Below are positions 1 through 11,738 of a stretch of 64,000 nucleotides of DNA, piece after piece. The DNA lies in assembly GCF_018137965.1 (NCBI RefSeq), contig NZ_CP073100.1, forward strand, positions 1,178,001-1,242,000, written 5' to 3'. The DNA comes from Luteolibacter ambystomatis (GTDB lineage: Bacteria > Verrucomicrobiota > Verrucomicrobiia > Verrucomicrobiales > Akkermansiaceae). Position numbers and translations under genes: made by a program. The stretch's first letter is position 1, and the number at the start of each line of letters is the position of its first letter. The notes beneath the pieces are model-generated. The model had not been told where the DNA came from. It made no database searches and saw only the letters and a program-made list of their open reading frames with translations.

Positions 1-83
1 TCGAAATCCCCCAGCAACCGGATCAACGTCGCCAGAATCCGCCCGGATTCTTCGCGGTAGAGGGTGTCCAGGGTGGATTGCAT
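1..83 (-). CDS. ECF-type RNA polymerase sigma factor, N-terminal fragment (runs off window)
   Basis: Only the first 27 codons are present, reading leftwards from an ATG at 83 and leaving the window at position 1. The peptide begins MQSTLDTLYREESGR and continues into ILATLIRLLGDF. This matches the opening helix of ECF sigma factors of the type that carry a DUF6596 C-terminal domain, where 'YREESGR.LATLIRLLGD' is a typical start of the region-2 helix. The assignment rests on that short stretch alone, so the regulon and any partner (often a YCII-family protein) cannot be judged. It is divergent from the secreted protein starting at 156. Confidence 0.6.
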   Translation of the reverse strand, partial: MQSTLDTLYREESGRILATLIRLLGDF

Positions 84-155
84 GATGGCTAATGGATGCC
101 CCTTGTTCTGGAGGACAGCCTTGGATACGTCACGCACATCCCTCATCATCCGCGC

Positions 156-755
156 ATGTTCTCCCTCCGCTTCAGGCTTCGATTGGCGTGGCAGATTTTT
201 GGATTCTGTCTGCTGCCAGTCCTTCCACTGAGGGGAGAAGATGCCGGTGCGATGTTGGATGACCCCACGGTTTACTTCAAAATCGTGAAGGCCATACAGG
301 ATTCAAGGATCGAAGTGCTCAAACCGAAAGTGACGGAGAACACGTCCTATCACCTCAAGTCGGTGGAATATCTCGGCTACGTGACCCGCTTCGGAAAACG
401 CTACTACATCGCGCAGGCTTTTTTCCTGAGGTCCTCTCCACAAGGACGGGAAACTCCACCGCCTCGCGGCCATTCGACTCTTCTCATCCTGGATTCCAAG
501 TGCCGGATCGTCAGCCATGGCTGGGATGGGGAGACGGATCTCCATTTGAGCGGCACGGTTCTGGAATCGGGCGGCAAGCCGGTGCTGGATTTCGAAGACA
601 TGGACATCCGCGTAAGGCACTCCGGATGGATCTGGGGTGGGTCACATCTCCCTTATCCGTTTGAAGACAGGATCAGCGACGAGGATTGGGAATCGGGTGC
701 TTTTCGTGAGAAGGACAGGCAGAGAGCGGAGCAGGAGAAGGCCAAGAAACATTGA
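156..755 (+). CDS. Hypothetical secreted protein
   Basis: I do not recognise a family. An upstream in-frame ATG exists at 96, but the ATG at 156 gives a clear signal peptide (MFSLRFRLRLAWQIF, then a hydrophobic stretch ending near LPLRGEDA), so I prefer it. The mature part, about 170 residues, is a mix of beta-type and charged segments and ends in a strongly charged helical tail rich in Glu, Lys and Arg. It contains no cysteine pairs or catalytic motif that I can identify. It is divergent from the sigma factor fragment. The following gene on the same strand begins 68 bases after the stop, so the two may be co-transcribed. Confidence 0.55.
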   Translation: MFSLRFRLRLAWQIFGFCLLPVLPLRGEDAGAMLDDPTVYFKIVKAIQDSRIEVLKPKVTENTSYHLKSVEYLGYVTRFGKRYYIAQAFFLRSSPQGRETPPPRGHSTLLILDSKCRIVSHGWDGETDLHLSGTVLESGGKPVLDFEDMDIRVRHSGWIWGGSHLPYPFEDRISDEDWESGAFREKDRQRAEQEKAKKH

Positions 756-823
756 AGGGGAATGCATTGTGGTTCGTCAGGAACCCATTGACGTCGCTGC
801 TCTCAAAGAGACATGATGGGCGA

Positions 824-1342
824 ATGAGCGCGGAATACATCATCCGTTACCATGACGGCTCCGAGGTCGGCCCCTTTGACGAGGCCACCATTCAGAGCAT
901 GAAGAACAGCGGGGAGATTTCCAGCTCCTCCGAGGTGATCCAAACGGTCGACCAAGAAGGAGAGGCATGGTTTGATTACCTCACGCAACTCACAGCCTCC
1001 GACACCACTTACGACCAACTGAGCACGAAGGATCGGCAGCGGCTGGAACGTTATTTTGCTGCTCTCAACCGGAAGGGGCCAAGCATGTGGGACGGAAGCG
1101 ATCTAGCCAGCTATCGGATGATTCTCCAAATCGAAGGGCGGAAGCAGATCATGGACGAGCACCACAAGTATGAGATTGCCAGTCTCACACGCTCCATTGC
1201 AGGCCACCTTGAGAGGATCGAAGCTCGCCTGAGGAGTGTCCAGTCAACCGTGAATCTTCTCCCCAATCTCCTCATTCAGGCGGGCTCTCGGGACCTGAAT
1301 ATTTCGTCTGTTTCCGTCGGGATCGCTGTGGATCTCGACTGA
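824..1342 (+). CDS. GYF_2-like domain protein of unknown function
   Basis: The reading frame opens at a TTG at 752, but the ATG at 824 (MSAEYIIRYHDG) starts exactly at a recognisable domain, so I take it. Residues 1-55 resemble the GYF_2 domain: an opening strand, a 'GPFDEATIQSM' helix, then a G-E-I turn and a conserved W near 'EAWFDYL'. In bacteria this domain is common in small cytoplasmic or membrane proteins and is thought to mediate protein binding; its ligand here is unknown. The remaining 115 residues are predicted largely helical, with 'RSIAGHLERIEARLRSVQ' looking like a short coiled coil. No transmembrane segment is visible. Confidence 0.55.
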   Translation: MSAEYIIRYHDGSEVGPFDEATIQSMKNSGEISSSSEVIQTVDQEGEAWFDYLTQLTASDTTYDQLSTKDRQRLERYFAALNRKGPSMWDGSDLASYRMILQIEGRKQIMDEHHKYEIASLTRSIAGHLERIEARLRSVQSTVNLLPNLLIQAGSRDLNISSVSVGIAVDLD

Positions 1343-1486
1343 CAGTAACCGGCTCTCGTCGGTCATTTCGCGCTCCGCTGCAAGGCCTGGATGCGGCCCT
1401 GATCGACCACCTCGAGCACACGGACAGGCTGCCCGGCCATCGTTTCGCTTGGCAAGGAACGCTCCCTTGTTCTAAGCCCGCCCGCG

Positions 1487-1885
1487 ATGTTTTCCCATGA
1501 ACCAATCGAGTGGCCGGATAAAGTGGAGGCGCTGGTCGACCGCCTTGAGAACGAATCCGCCGGGCGGTCCCTCACCCGCGAGGAGCGGGCGGTCATGGAC
1601 GTCTATGAAACCGTCGCCGTCCTGGAAGAGGAAGATGGCCTGCACGGCTTCTGGCAGAGCGACGTGAACCACCAGCGGGTGATCAACTCCTTCGAGCTCA
1701 TCGGCGCCGCCACCTTGGTCGATCTTCTCAACGCCAGCCGCTGGTGCCAGACCCGCCCGGAAGACCGCCACGATTACAGCGAAACCGAAGAGGAATACCT
1801 TTCCACCATTGAGGAAGAACTCTTCGAAGGGATGGACGAACTCGTCGATCTCGTGCTCGATTTCATGGAAGAGGAATTGGGATAG
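1487..1885 (+). CDS. Small acidic protein, DMP19/DUF4375-like
   Basis: This encodes a 132-residue, very acidic protein. Its core (residues 35-85: 'EEEDGLHGFWQSD', then 'RVINSFELIGAATLVDLL') resembles the DMP19-like (DUF4375) fold, in which a 'G.GF..FF.. ...... ALE.IGA' pattern is typical. The last 35 residues are nearly all Glu, Asp and Leu/Met and probably form an exposed amphipathic helix. DMP19 proteins have been proposed to mimic DNA in Neisseria, but I would not carry that role over on this similarity. The start at 1487 follows a 145-base non-coding stretch. The gene is followed by a long gap, so it is probably monocistronic. Confidence 0.5.
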   Translation: MFSHEPIEWPDKVEALVDRLENESAGRSLTREERAVMDVYETVAVLEEEDGLHGFWQSDVNHQRVINSFELIGAATLVDLLNASRWCQTRPEDRHDYSETEEEYLSTIEEELFEGMDELVDLVLDFMEEELG

Positions 1886-2354
1886 GTTGAGAGGGTTAAG
1901 GTGTCCTGGATGGCGCTGAATAGGGCGTATTTCCGGTGTTTTAGCGGTATGGGAAGCGCCCTACGTCTGCGTGAATTGTTAAAATGCGAGGACCGATCCG
2001 AATGGCGCTTAGTTAGCGGGCTTCTTCGGTGATTCAAAGCCCTGAGGGCTAACATTTTTGAATGCGCGTTAAGTGCTTGAATGCCTTTTAGTTTAAACAG
2101 TTTCTCCGCTTGTTGGCACCATGCGTATCCTGAGTCTAACCGACTCATTTTCAAAGAAATAGATCTTAACTAGGCGCCCTTTAGGAATGGCCCCTTTCAT
2201 AGACCCCCTTTTCATAAGTCGAGGCGCAAAGGAAGCTCCCAAAGGCGTAGCTTGAAGCCTCGGGCGATGCTGCCGTTTCCTCTGGCATCTCTGGAGTCGC
2301 GTCAGCGTGAGAAGGTGTTGGACGTCGCTACGTGGTTGATGCCTAAATCAATGC
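1886..2354. other. 469-base gap without a convincing gene
   Basis: Base composition drops here compared with the DNA to the left. The only sizeable open frame is on the minus strand and overlaps the acidic C-terminus of the preceding gene; its product is Ser/Arg/His-rich and looks spurious. I see no tRNA, integrase or clear terminator. This stretch forms the left edge of the AT-richer HEPN/FRG island and may hold the island boundary, but I could not find a direct repeat matching the right side. Confidence 0.4.
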
Positions 2355-2891
2355 ATGTTGCCGACTCCCTACAGCATCTGGAATCCAGAATGGCCGCCGA
2401 CGCTGCATGAAGTGTTCCGCGATTTTGGACACGCTGCTTTTACGGCTCAGATGTTGGAGGGCTCGTTGGTTGCGATTCTGCTGGCTTTGGAGATCGCGGG
2501 GAAAATTGAAATTAAGAAGCCAAACCCAAAAGCTGAACTCGAGTCTGAAATCTATCTTTCGTCAAAGACCATGGGGAGCCTCTTCGCCGAACTAAAAAAA
2601 TGTGGAGTGGCAGTAGAAATTACCGAATTGATTCAGGATTCTTTAGAAGCTCGAAACTACCTAATGCACGGGTTTTTCAGCTGGAACGCAGAGAATTTGC
2701 AAACAGACGCTGGAAGGAGGTTGGTGCGCGAGGAGCTTCAGCAACTCCGCTTCCGAATTGGCCGAGTCGAAATGGCCTTCAGCCAAATTCGCGAGCAGGT
2801 GTTTGAGAAATTTCTCGGGCTGCCCCCCGAAATCCTTAGAGAAATTTATGATCGGCGAAAATCAAAGCAAAATCCTGACTTGGGGCAGTAG
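2355..2891 (+). CDS. HEPN-like protein with an R-x4-H motif
   Basis: This 178-residue, mostly helical protein has the motif RNYLMH around residues 99-104, preceded by 'DSLEA' and followed by 'GFF'. An R-x4-6-H motif in such a setting is the hallmark of the HEPN superfamily, many of whose members are RNases in toxin-antitoxin, abortive-infection and CRISPR systems; the Arg and His form the catalytic pair. That family membership is an inference from the motif and helical content, not from a full-length match. It lies 128 bases upstream of an FRG-domain gene in the same direction, in DNA clearly AT-richer than the neighbouring genes, which suggests a horizontally acquired two-gene unit. A non-toxic DUF4145-like or structural HEPN protein is the main alternative. 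Confidence 0.55.
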   Translation: MLPTPYSIWNPEWPPTLHEVFRDFGHAAFTAQMLEGSLVAILLALEIAGKIEIKKPNPKAELESEIYLSSKTMGSLFAELKKCGVAVEITELIQDSLEARNYLMHGFFSWNAENLQTDAGRRLVREELQQLRFRIGRVEMAFSQIREQVFEKFLGLPPEILREIYDRRKSKQNPDLGQ

Positions 2892-3019
2892 TGAACGCAT
2901 GGCCCATTTAGGTTCACACTACTGTCGTAACTGTCCCGGCCTCGCGCTAGCATTTTTGCTTTCAAAAAATCGGCCTGCGGATTTTGCACGAAAAATCACC
3001 AATTACTTTTCTTTGGAAA

Positions 3020-4042
3020 ATGGACAAATCGACTAAAATACTTCTCCCTCGCTCGTCGGAGTCTACAAATTTTGATCCCGGACCTTGGAAAGAAGTTTCG
3101 CGATCAAATGGTATTCGAACTGTTGAGGCTGGAGACTTCAGCGCTTTTTTCGAGTTCGTTAATAGGGGCTTCGGAGACACAGATACTGAACATCTCTGGA
3201 GAGGGCAAAAAGACTCGTCATGGGAGATACTGTCATCCTTAGGTCGAGCCGGAAAGGACGCCAACCTAATTCTTCACAGATATCGTGATGCAGTAGCCCG
3301 ATGCAACCACGTCGAATATAAAATCGATGGTGCTGACGAGGCTGCTGAAATGGCTAAGCTTCGGCTTTGGTCGCTGGGGCAACATCATGGATTGACGACG
3401 CCATTAATTGATTGGACAACTTATCCATACGTCGCTCTTTTCTTTGCATTTGTTGAACCCGACGATTCAGTAGAGAGCCGATCAGTATTTGCAATAAACT
3501 GGGGATCCGTGGGAATTTCAAACTTCTCGATTCAAAGCAAGAAGCCCGACCTATTTAAAGAGCGGCTGAACTCACCTCCATATACAAAAGATTTCCAAGA
3601 GGAACTTTTTCGAAAATACGGTAATAATTTTAGAGATGAAGATAGATGGATGATTGAAAAATCCGAAATTTCCCAAACAGCCCGTGAAAAAATCATAAAT
3701 TGGGAGAGAACGCGCCAAAAAAAGCAGACGCTTGGGCTATACACGCCGAGAACTAATGAGAATCCGAGAATACACAGTCAAGGGGGGCGGCATATTTACA
3801 CCCCAGACAATATTTCAATTGAGTCTTGGATTAATCAATGCGCATCAGATGATGAGGTGACGATATTTGGTAATATTCTAACTAAAGTCAACATGCCTAA
3901 TTCTCAACGCCCCGAGGTTTTAAAATGCCTCAACCGAATGAATATCAACTATTTGAATTTGTTTCCCGATCTTGACGGAGCGGCGAGACATTGTAATTTA
4001 GATTTAATTGGTAGCCGCATGTTCGGAATTAGAGACTATTGA
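3020..4042 (+). CDS. FRG-domain protein
   Basis: The product shows the FRG domain signature in order: 'LWRGQ' (residues 59-63), then 'LGQHHGLTTPLIDWT' (about 119-133), followed by 'YPYVALFFAF'. The W/F-R-G and the 'QH.G..TPL.DWT' blocks are diagnostic of this family (PF08867 type). The biochemical function of FRG domains is not settled; they turn up often in accessory and defence regions. The frame opens at a TTG at 2984, but the ATG at 3020 begins a sensible protein (MDKSTKILL), so I prefer it. The C-terminal third has no domain I know. Base composition is much more AT-rich than the flanking chromosome, consistent with transfer. It probably works with the HEPN-like protein upstream. Confidence 0.75.
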   Translation: MDKSTKILLPRSSESTNFDPGPWKEVSRSNGIRTVEAGDFSAFFEFVNRGFGDTDTEHLWRGQKDSSWEILSSLGRAGKDANLILHRYRDAVARCNHVEYKIDGADEAAEMAKLRLWSLGQHHGLTTPLIDWTTYPYVALFFAFVEPDDSVESRSVFAINWGSVGISNFSIQSKKPDLFKERLNSPPYTKDFQEELFRKYGNNFRDEDRWMIEKSEISQTAREKIINWERTRQKKQTLGLYTPRTNENPRIHSQGGRHIYTPDNISIESWINQCASDDEVTIFGNILTKVNMPNSQRPEVLKCLNRMNINYLNLFPDLDGAARHCNLDLIGSRMFGIRDY

Positions 4043-4122
4043 GGATTTTATTTATTCAACTCACGGCTACTGGAACTGACGTAATAAAATTTGACATCCC
4101 ATTCCGCAGGTGACGCGTTAAA

Positions 4123-7316
<3,194 letters not shown>

Positions 7317-7916
7317 ATGCGCTGGATTTTTCCGGTGGTGGTGATGGTGGCGGGAGCGTTTGCCGCGGAGGAAAAGCCCGCGGCTCCCGAACCGAAGCAG
7401 CCGGTGTCGGACAACAAGCAGTTGCCCCGGCATCTGGTGAAGCCGTGGATCGCGGAAGGTTTCGTGGAATACGGCGGCGTTTTCACGGCGCTCAAGGGGG
7501 ATGAACCCGGGAGCTCGCGACTGGTGTTCACGCCGTTTGTGAGCATTGGCGGGGATGAAATGTTGTCGGTGCTGCGGGTTTCGATCCCGGATCTGATGGC
7601 GGAGCCGATCTACACGATGCTGGGGTCTGTGGCGTGTGACCCGAAGACGGGTGCGGTGAAGGGCTTCGGCACCAGCAACAAGTGGCGGATGATTTCTTAC
7701 ATCGATCCGAACACCACCAATCCGGTCTATGGCGTGGAGGTGGACGGGTTGATTTATGCGGACTGGAATCATGCGATTCCTGGCGCGAAGCCGGTGGCTC
7801 CGGTGAAGACACCGCAGCAGGCCGGGGCACCACCTCCTTCCGCGACGCCGATCCCGGCTACGCCCACCGAGCCGAAGAAGGCGGTGGCGACGGAGAAGAC
7901 GCCGAAGGCGGAGTAG
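7317..7916 (+). CDS. Hypothetical secreted protein with Pro/Ala-rich tail
   Basis: I do not recognise a family. The product starts with a short signal peptide (MRWIFPVVVMVAGAFA, cleavage probably near AFAAEE). Residues 45-150 form a compact, probably beta-rich domain ('VEYGGVFTALKGDE', 'VSIGGDEMLSVLRVSI', 'VEVDGLIYADWN'). The last 45 residues are low-complexity Pro, Ala, Thr and Lys. The gene begins right after the repeat-rich gap, and the next gene, mutL, starts about 50 bases after its stop in the same direction, so they may be co-transcribed although no functional link is apparent. Confidence 0.7.
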   Translation: MRWIFPVVVMVAGAFAAEEKPAAPEPKQPVSDNKQLPRHLVKPWIAEGFVEYGGVFTALKGDEPGSSRLVFTPFVSIGGDEMLSVLRVSIPDLMAEPIYTMLGSVACDPKTGAVKGFGTSNKWRMISYIDPNTTNPVYGVEVDGLIYADWNHAIPGAKPVAPVKTPQQAGAPPPSATPIPATPTEPKKAVATEKTPKAE

Positions 7917-7964
7917 TACTTTGCGCTTCCGCCTGCCGTCGCGTTGCCGCAAAACGTCTTCCCG

Positions 7965-9734
7965 ATGCCGAAGATCCGCGTGCTTCCCGATATCCTCGCC
8001 AGCCAGGTGGCGGCGGGGGAGGTCGTGGAAAGGCCGGCGTCGGTGGTGAAGGAACTGGTTGAAAACAGCATCGACGCCGGGGCAGGGGAGATCCGCGTGG
8101 AAATCGAGCGTGGTGGCTCGGCCCGCATCCGGGTGATCGATGACGGTTGCGGGATGTCGAAGGAGGATGCGTTGCTATCACTCGAACGCCACGCCACCAG
8201 CAAGCTGCGCACGTCTGCGGACCTCGCTGCGATTTCCACGCTGGGCTTCCGCGGTGAGGCGGTGCCGAGCATCGCCAGCGTTTCGCGGTTCCGATTGGTC
8301 ACGCGCGAGCGCGATTCCGTGGCCGGGACCGAGGTGTTGGTGGACGGCGGGCGTCTTCGTGAGGTGAAGGAGGCCGGCTGCGCGCCAGGCACGTCGATCG
8401 AGGCCGGTTCTCTGTTTTTCAACATGCCCGCGCGGCGGAAGTTCATGCGCGCGGAATCCACGGAATCCGCCCATGTGGAGCACCAGCTCCGCCTTCATGC
8501 TCTGGCTGCACCGAACGTGCGCTTCCGGTTTGAAAAGGATGGCCGCGAGGTTTTCGACCTGCCTCCGGTGGCCCGTGCCTTGGATCGGGTCCGCCATTTG
8601 CTGGGCCCGGAATCGGCGTCCGAACTGATCGAACTACCCGTCACCCGCGGCAATGGCGTGTCGATCGATGGCTTCGTGCTGCCCGCGATCCATGCCCGGA
8701 AGGGACGAAGGCACCAGTGCGTCTTTCTCAATGGCAGGCCGGTGGAGGACTCGGTGATTTCCCGGGCCTTGGCGGAGGGTTTCCGCGGCGCGGTGGCGGA
8801 GGGCATGCACCCGGCGGCGTGGCTGTGGATCGACTTGGAGCCTCATCTGGTCGACGTGAACGTTCATCCGGCGAAGCGCGAGGTGCGCTTCCATCGGCCG
8901 CTCGACATCCGCGATGCGATTCTGGAAGCGGTGACCACGGCGCTGCGACCGAAGCCTTCGGCAGCGATTTTCGATGCACCGGCTGTGGCAGTCTCCGGTG
9001 CGCCAACCAGCCGTCCCACCTACACCCCGCCGCCCCGGCAGACGGTTTCGCCGCGCGTGTGGACACCGCCTGCCGCCGTGCAGGTCCCGCTACCGGAAGC
9101 CGCGCTGATCCCGCCGCGAGTCCCGGAGGAAACCACTCCTCCGGTGCCAGTCTCGAAGGCTCCGCCGTTCCGTCAGCTCGGCCTGCTGCACCAACGATTT
9201 GTGCTGATGGAGAGCGAGGATGGGCTGGTGCTGTTCGACCCAAGGGCGGGACGGGAACGCATTTTTTACGAGAAGCTTTTGTCCGGCCGTGAAGAGGGCG
9301 TCGAGAGCCAGGGTCTGTTGGTTCCGGAATTGATCGAGCTGGAGCCACGCGATCATGAATTGCTGGTCCGCGAGCGTGAGGCGCTGGCGGCCGCCGGAGT
9401 CGAGCTGGAATCCTTCGGCGGGAATACGGTGCAGGTGAGGGGACTGCCCGCTTGTCTCGGCATTACCGATTCACGGGCGTTCGTGGATCTGCTGATCGAC
9501 GAATTGCTCCACGAATCCACTCCCGGGTCGCGCTTTGCCTTCGAGCGGGTCGCGCGTCTGTTGGCCCGCCGCCAAGCAGCTGGAGTACCGGTGCGGATGA
9601 TCGAGACGACGGCCTTGCTCGATTCGCTCTTTGATTGCGAATTGCCCTACTGCGCTCCGGACGGCCGGCCGACGCTTACCGAGTTCTCCATCCGCGAGTT
9701 GGAACGGCGGTTTGGCTTGGAAAAGGGTCCGTGA
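7965..9734 (+). CDS. mutL: DNA mismatch repair protein MutL
   Basis: MutL couples mismatch recognition by MutS to strand removal. The N-terminal GHKL ATPase is intact: 'ASQVAAGEVVERPASVVKELVENSIDAG', 'DDGCGM' and 'FRGEAVPSIASVS' are the standard ATP-binding motifs. A Pro-rich linker covers residues 335-400. In the C-terminal dimerisation domain, the usual endonuclease motif DQHA-x2-E-x4-E reads DPRAGRERIFYE from D425, so Gln and His are replaced, and the later Cys-containing motifs are degenerate too ('CAPDGRPT' instead of CPHGRPT). The protein may therefore lack nicking activity. I chose the ATG at 7965 (MPKIRVLPD) over the one at 7944 because family members begin close to this point. The length of 589 residues is normal. 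Confidence 0.95.
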   Translation: MPKIRVLPDILASQVAAGEVVERPASVVKELVENSIDAGAGEIRVEIERGGSARIRVIDDGCGMSKEDALLSLERHATSKLRTSADLAAISTLGFRGEAVPSIASVSRFRLVTRERDSVAGTEVLVDGGRLREVKEAGCAPGTSIEAGSLFFNMPARRKFMRAESTESAHVEHQLRLHALAAPNVRFRFEKDGREVFDLPPVARALDRVRHLLGPESASELIELPVTRGNGVSIDGFVLPAIHARKGRRHQCVFLNGRPVEDSVISRALAEGFRGAVAEGMHPAAWLWIDLEPHLVDVNVHPAKREVRFHRPLDIRDAILEAVTTALRPKPSAAIFDAPAVAVSGAPTSRPTYTPPPRQTVSPRVWTPPAAVQVPLPEAALIPPRVPEETTPPVPVSKAPPFRQLGLLHQRFVLMESEDGLVLFDPRAGRERIFYEKLLSGREEGVESQGLLVPELIELEPRDHELLVREREALAAAGVELESFGGNTVQVRGLPACLGITDSRAFVDLLIDELLHESTPGSRFAFERVARLLARRQAAGVPVRMIETTALLDSLFDCELPYCAPDGRPTLTEFSIRELERRFGLEKGP

Positions 9735-9846
9735 TGGTTACCTTTCGATCTAACCGGCTATTTCACGATTCTAAAATTTTATTGTAATCGGCTGAAATTT
9801 TTGGCTTATGGGGTGCCGTGATTCCGTGGTGCCGGGGCCAAGACAC

Positions 9847-9920
9847 TTGAACGTCTAATCCGTTCAAAAATAATCTGAATAATCTTGTAAGAAGATGCAG
9901 ATTATTTAGGGTCGCCCTAA
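9847..9920. promoter_or_regulatory. Three consecutive inverted repeats upstream of the DPBB-like gene
   Basis: In an AT-rich gap between mutL and the next gene are three perfect inverted repeats in a row: TTGAACG-7 bases-CGTTCAA (9847-9867), ATAATCTG...CAGATTAT (9870-9905) with a nested ATCTT/AAGAT, and TTAGGG-TCG-CCCTAA (9906-9920). The first resembles a transcription-factor operator; the second could form a 5' leader hairpin. None has a U-tract that would make it a standard terminator. Confidence 0.45.
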
Positions 9921-9947
9921 CACCCGTGATCGCGTAGGTCCGAACTG

Positions 9948-10754
9948 ATGGGTAACCAAGAGCTTACAAAGCGGTTTTTTGCCCTTTCCGCGGCGCTTTT
10001 TGCACCGTGGCTTGCAAAAGGCGCGGCCTTGCAAGACCGCTTGGACGCGGCGCACGAGGGGCTTTTGGAGAACCGGCGCGAGGCGATTCCATCGTTGAGC
10101 GATCCCTACGGGGTGCCGCCCGCCGCGACCATCGTGGTGGAGGATCCGCGTGAGCATTTCCGCGGTCCGGATGCGTGGCACCGCAATGTGGTGGCCACGG
10201 TCTTCTGGGTGGGCGAGCAGCCGTCTCAGAACAATCCCACGCCGAATGTGGCCAGCGCCTGGGACCAGAACTGGCAGGAGAATTTCGGAGGCTACGATCA
10301 TCCGGACAAGCGCCGTGGGTATCTCCCGGCGGATTTTCACCCGTCCCTCAATCCTTTTTATGTCGCGCTGCCTTACAATGACATTGGCCGCGACGGCCGC
10401 CACCGCCCCGAAGCCCAGAGCGTGATTCCATGGTTCTGGGAGGATTATCGCGGCGATGGCATCTCGGTGTGCAAGGACCGCTGGGTCTTCATCCATCATG
10501 AGGGCAAGGTGTGCTTTGCCCAATGGGAGGATGTCGGCCCCTTCACCACCGACCATTGGCAATACGTTTTCGGAAAGGAAAGTCCCCGTCCCAACCGGAA
10601 CTCCAACGCTGGCATCGACCTGAGTCCTGCCGTCCGGGATTACCTCGGACTGCGCAGTGGACAGCAGGTCGAATGGCGTTTCATCCAGGATCGCGATGTG
10701 CCTCGCGGGCCCTGGCGCTCCTGGGCGGACGCCCCCCTGAATCCTGTCCGCTGA
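9948..10754 (+). CDS. Secreted protein with a DPBB (RlpA-like) fold
   Basis: A 268-residue protein with a hydrophobic N-terminal segment ('RFFALSAALFAPWLAKGAA') likely to be a signal peptide. Around residue 190 it has 'AQWEDVGPF', and later 'NAGIDLSPAVRDYLGL'; together these resemble the double-psi beta-barrel of RlpA and expansins, where 'V.V.D.GPF...R.IDLS.AA...LG' is conserved. RlpA-type proteins bind or cleave peptidoglycan, but catalytic residues are not clear here, so I claim only the fold. The middle part ('NVVATVFWVGEQPSQNNPTP', 'FYVALPYND') is shared with uncharacterised Verrucomicrobiota proteins as far as I can recall. It follows an unusual hairpin-rich leader. No Shine-Dalgarno is obvious. 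Confidence 0.6.
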   Translation: MGNQELTKRFFALSAALFAPWLAKGAALQDRLDAAHEGLLENRREAIPSLSDPYGVPPAATIVVEDPREHFRGPDAWHRNVVATVFWVGEQPSQNNPTPNVASAWDQNWQENFGGYDHPDKRRGYLPADFHPSLNPFYVALPYNDIGRDGRHRPEAQSVIPWFWEDYRGDGISVCKDRWVFIHHEGKVCFAQWEDVGPFTTDHWQYVFGKESPRPNRNSNAGIDLSPAVRDYLGLRSGQQVEWRFIQDRDVPRGPWRSWADAPLNPVR

Positions 10755-11036
10755 CCAGACCTGACCAGACTCACCCACAACTGCTGTTCAACACCCAACC
10801 CTGATCCCCGACGACCGAAACGTTGTTACCTCCTTGAGTTTTCCGAATCCGACCAATGATGGCCTCCCTTGCCGGCCATCGTTGGTGGCCGCGAACCGGG
10901 CATCTGTCCCGAGCGGACACGGCTCATCCTTTTCCGGGATTCTCCGTGTTCGTGCCCGGCGCGCGCGCTTCCGCTCCACGACGGTGTGCCCGTTCTGTCT
11001 GCGGCGGATTCTGTTTCCCACCCCACCCTTACAGCC

Positions 11037-11738
11037 ATGAAAACCTCCTTCCTCACAGCCCTCGCCGCCGCCCTCCTTGCAGGTGGTCATGCGTTGGCGC
11101 AGACCAATGACCCGGCCATCCCGGTCGGCTCGCTGACTGCCTTTCCAACCATCGTCCAGACCGGCACGCATCCGACGCTGACTTGGAACATCACGTATCC
11201 GAGCATCGTGCAGGACGTGGTGACCATCACTCCGCCCGGTATCCTCACCCCGAAGCAGGATCTTTACATGGATGTGCGCATTCTCGGCGCATCCGTGGCG
11301 ACCTCCACCGCCTACTTCCCGGTGGAAGCGCAGGTGAAATATGACACCGGCTCCTGGACCCGCGTCTTCTACGACAAGCAGACGAAGGTGAATCCGAGCA
11401 CCATCGTTTACACGCGCCAGGTGTTGAAGAACAAGCAGATCAACTTCGCGGGCCGCTACTACTACAACAACGCTTGGTCCACCCTCTACACCACGCTTCA
11501 AGGGAATACGGGGCAGATCGTCGCACTGGTGAACGGTGCCACACCGCCCAGTACCTTTCCGGACTACAACCAGCCCACCATCGAGAGCTTCCTGCGCCCC
11601 TATCTGGATTCCGCGGGCAAGATCAAGATCGGGCCGATGGACGTCATCTACCTGTTCGAGCTGACCCACACGAATACCAACGACTCCGGCTTCGACCTTC
11701 AGGACTTGTGCGTCCTGGTCACCTTCCGCAAGTCATGA
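11037..11738 (+). CDS. Secreted protein of the pseudopilin cassette (first gene)
   Basis: The open frame extends upstream, but the ATG at 11037 gives a textbook signal peptide (MKTSFLTALAAALLAGG, cleavage near ALAQ), so it is the start. The mature protein, about 210 residues, is probably a beta-sandwich: 'HPTLTWNITYP', 'DLYMDVRILGA', 'VFYDKQTKVNPSTIVYT', 'INFAGRYYYN', and 'GPMDVIYLFELTHTNTND' near the end. I know of similar uncharacterised secreted proteins in Verrucomicrobiota but no function for them. Its stop overlaps the ATG of the next gene (ATGA), so three genes follow in translationally coupled order. The cluster as a whole also holds two pseudopilins, suggesting export or surface assembly. 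Confidence 0.75.
   Translation: MKTSFLTALAAALLAGGHALAQTNDPAIPVGSLTAFPTIVQTGTHPTLTWNITYPSIVQDVVTITPPGILTPKQDLYMDVRILGASVATSTAYFPVEAQVKYDTGSWTRVFYDKQTKVNPSTIVYTRQVLKNKQINFAGRYYYNNAWSTLYTTLQGNTGQIVALVNGATPPSTFPDYNQPTIESFLRPYLDSAGKIKIGPMDVIYLFELTHTNTNDSGFDLQDLCVLVTFRKS

Noticed and set aside
1774..2154. A minus-strand frame of 126 codons at the end of the acidic gene.
   Set aside because: Ser/Arg/His-rich, overlaps a better gene and lacks a ribosome binding site or family.
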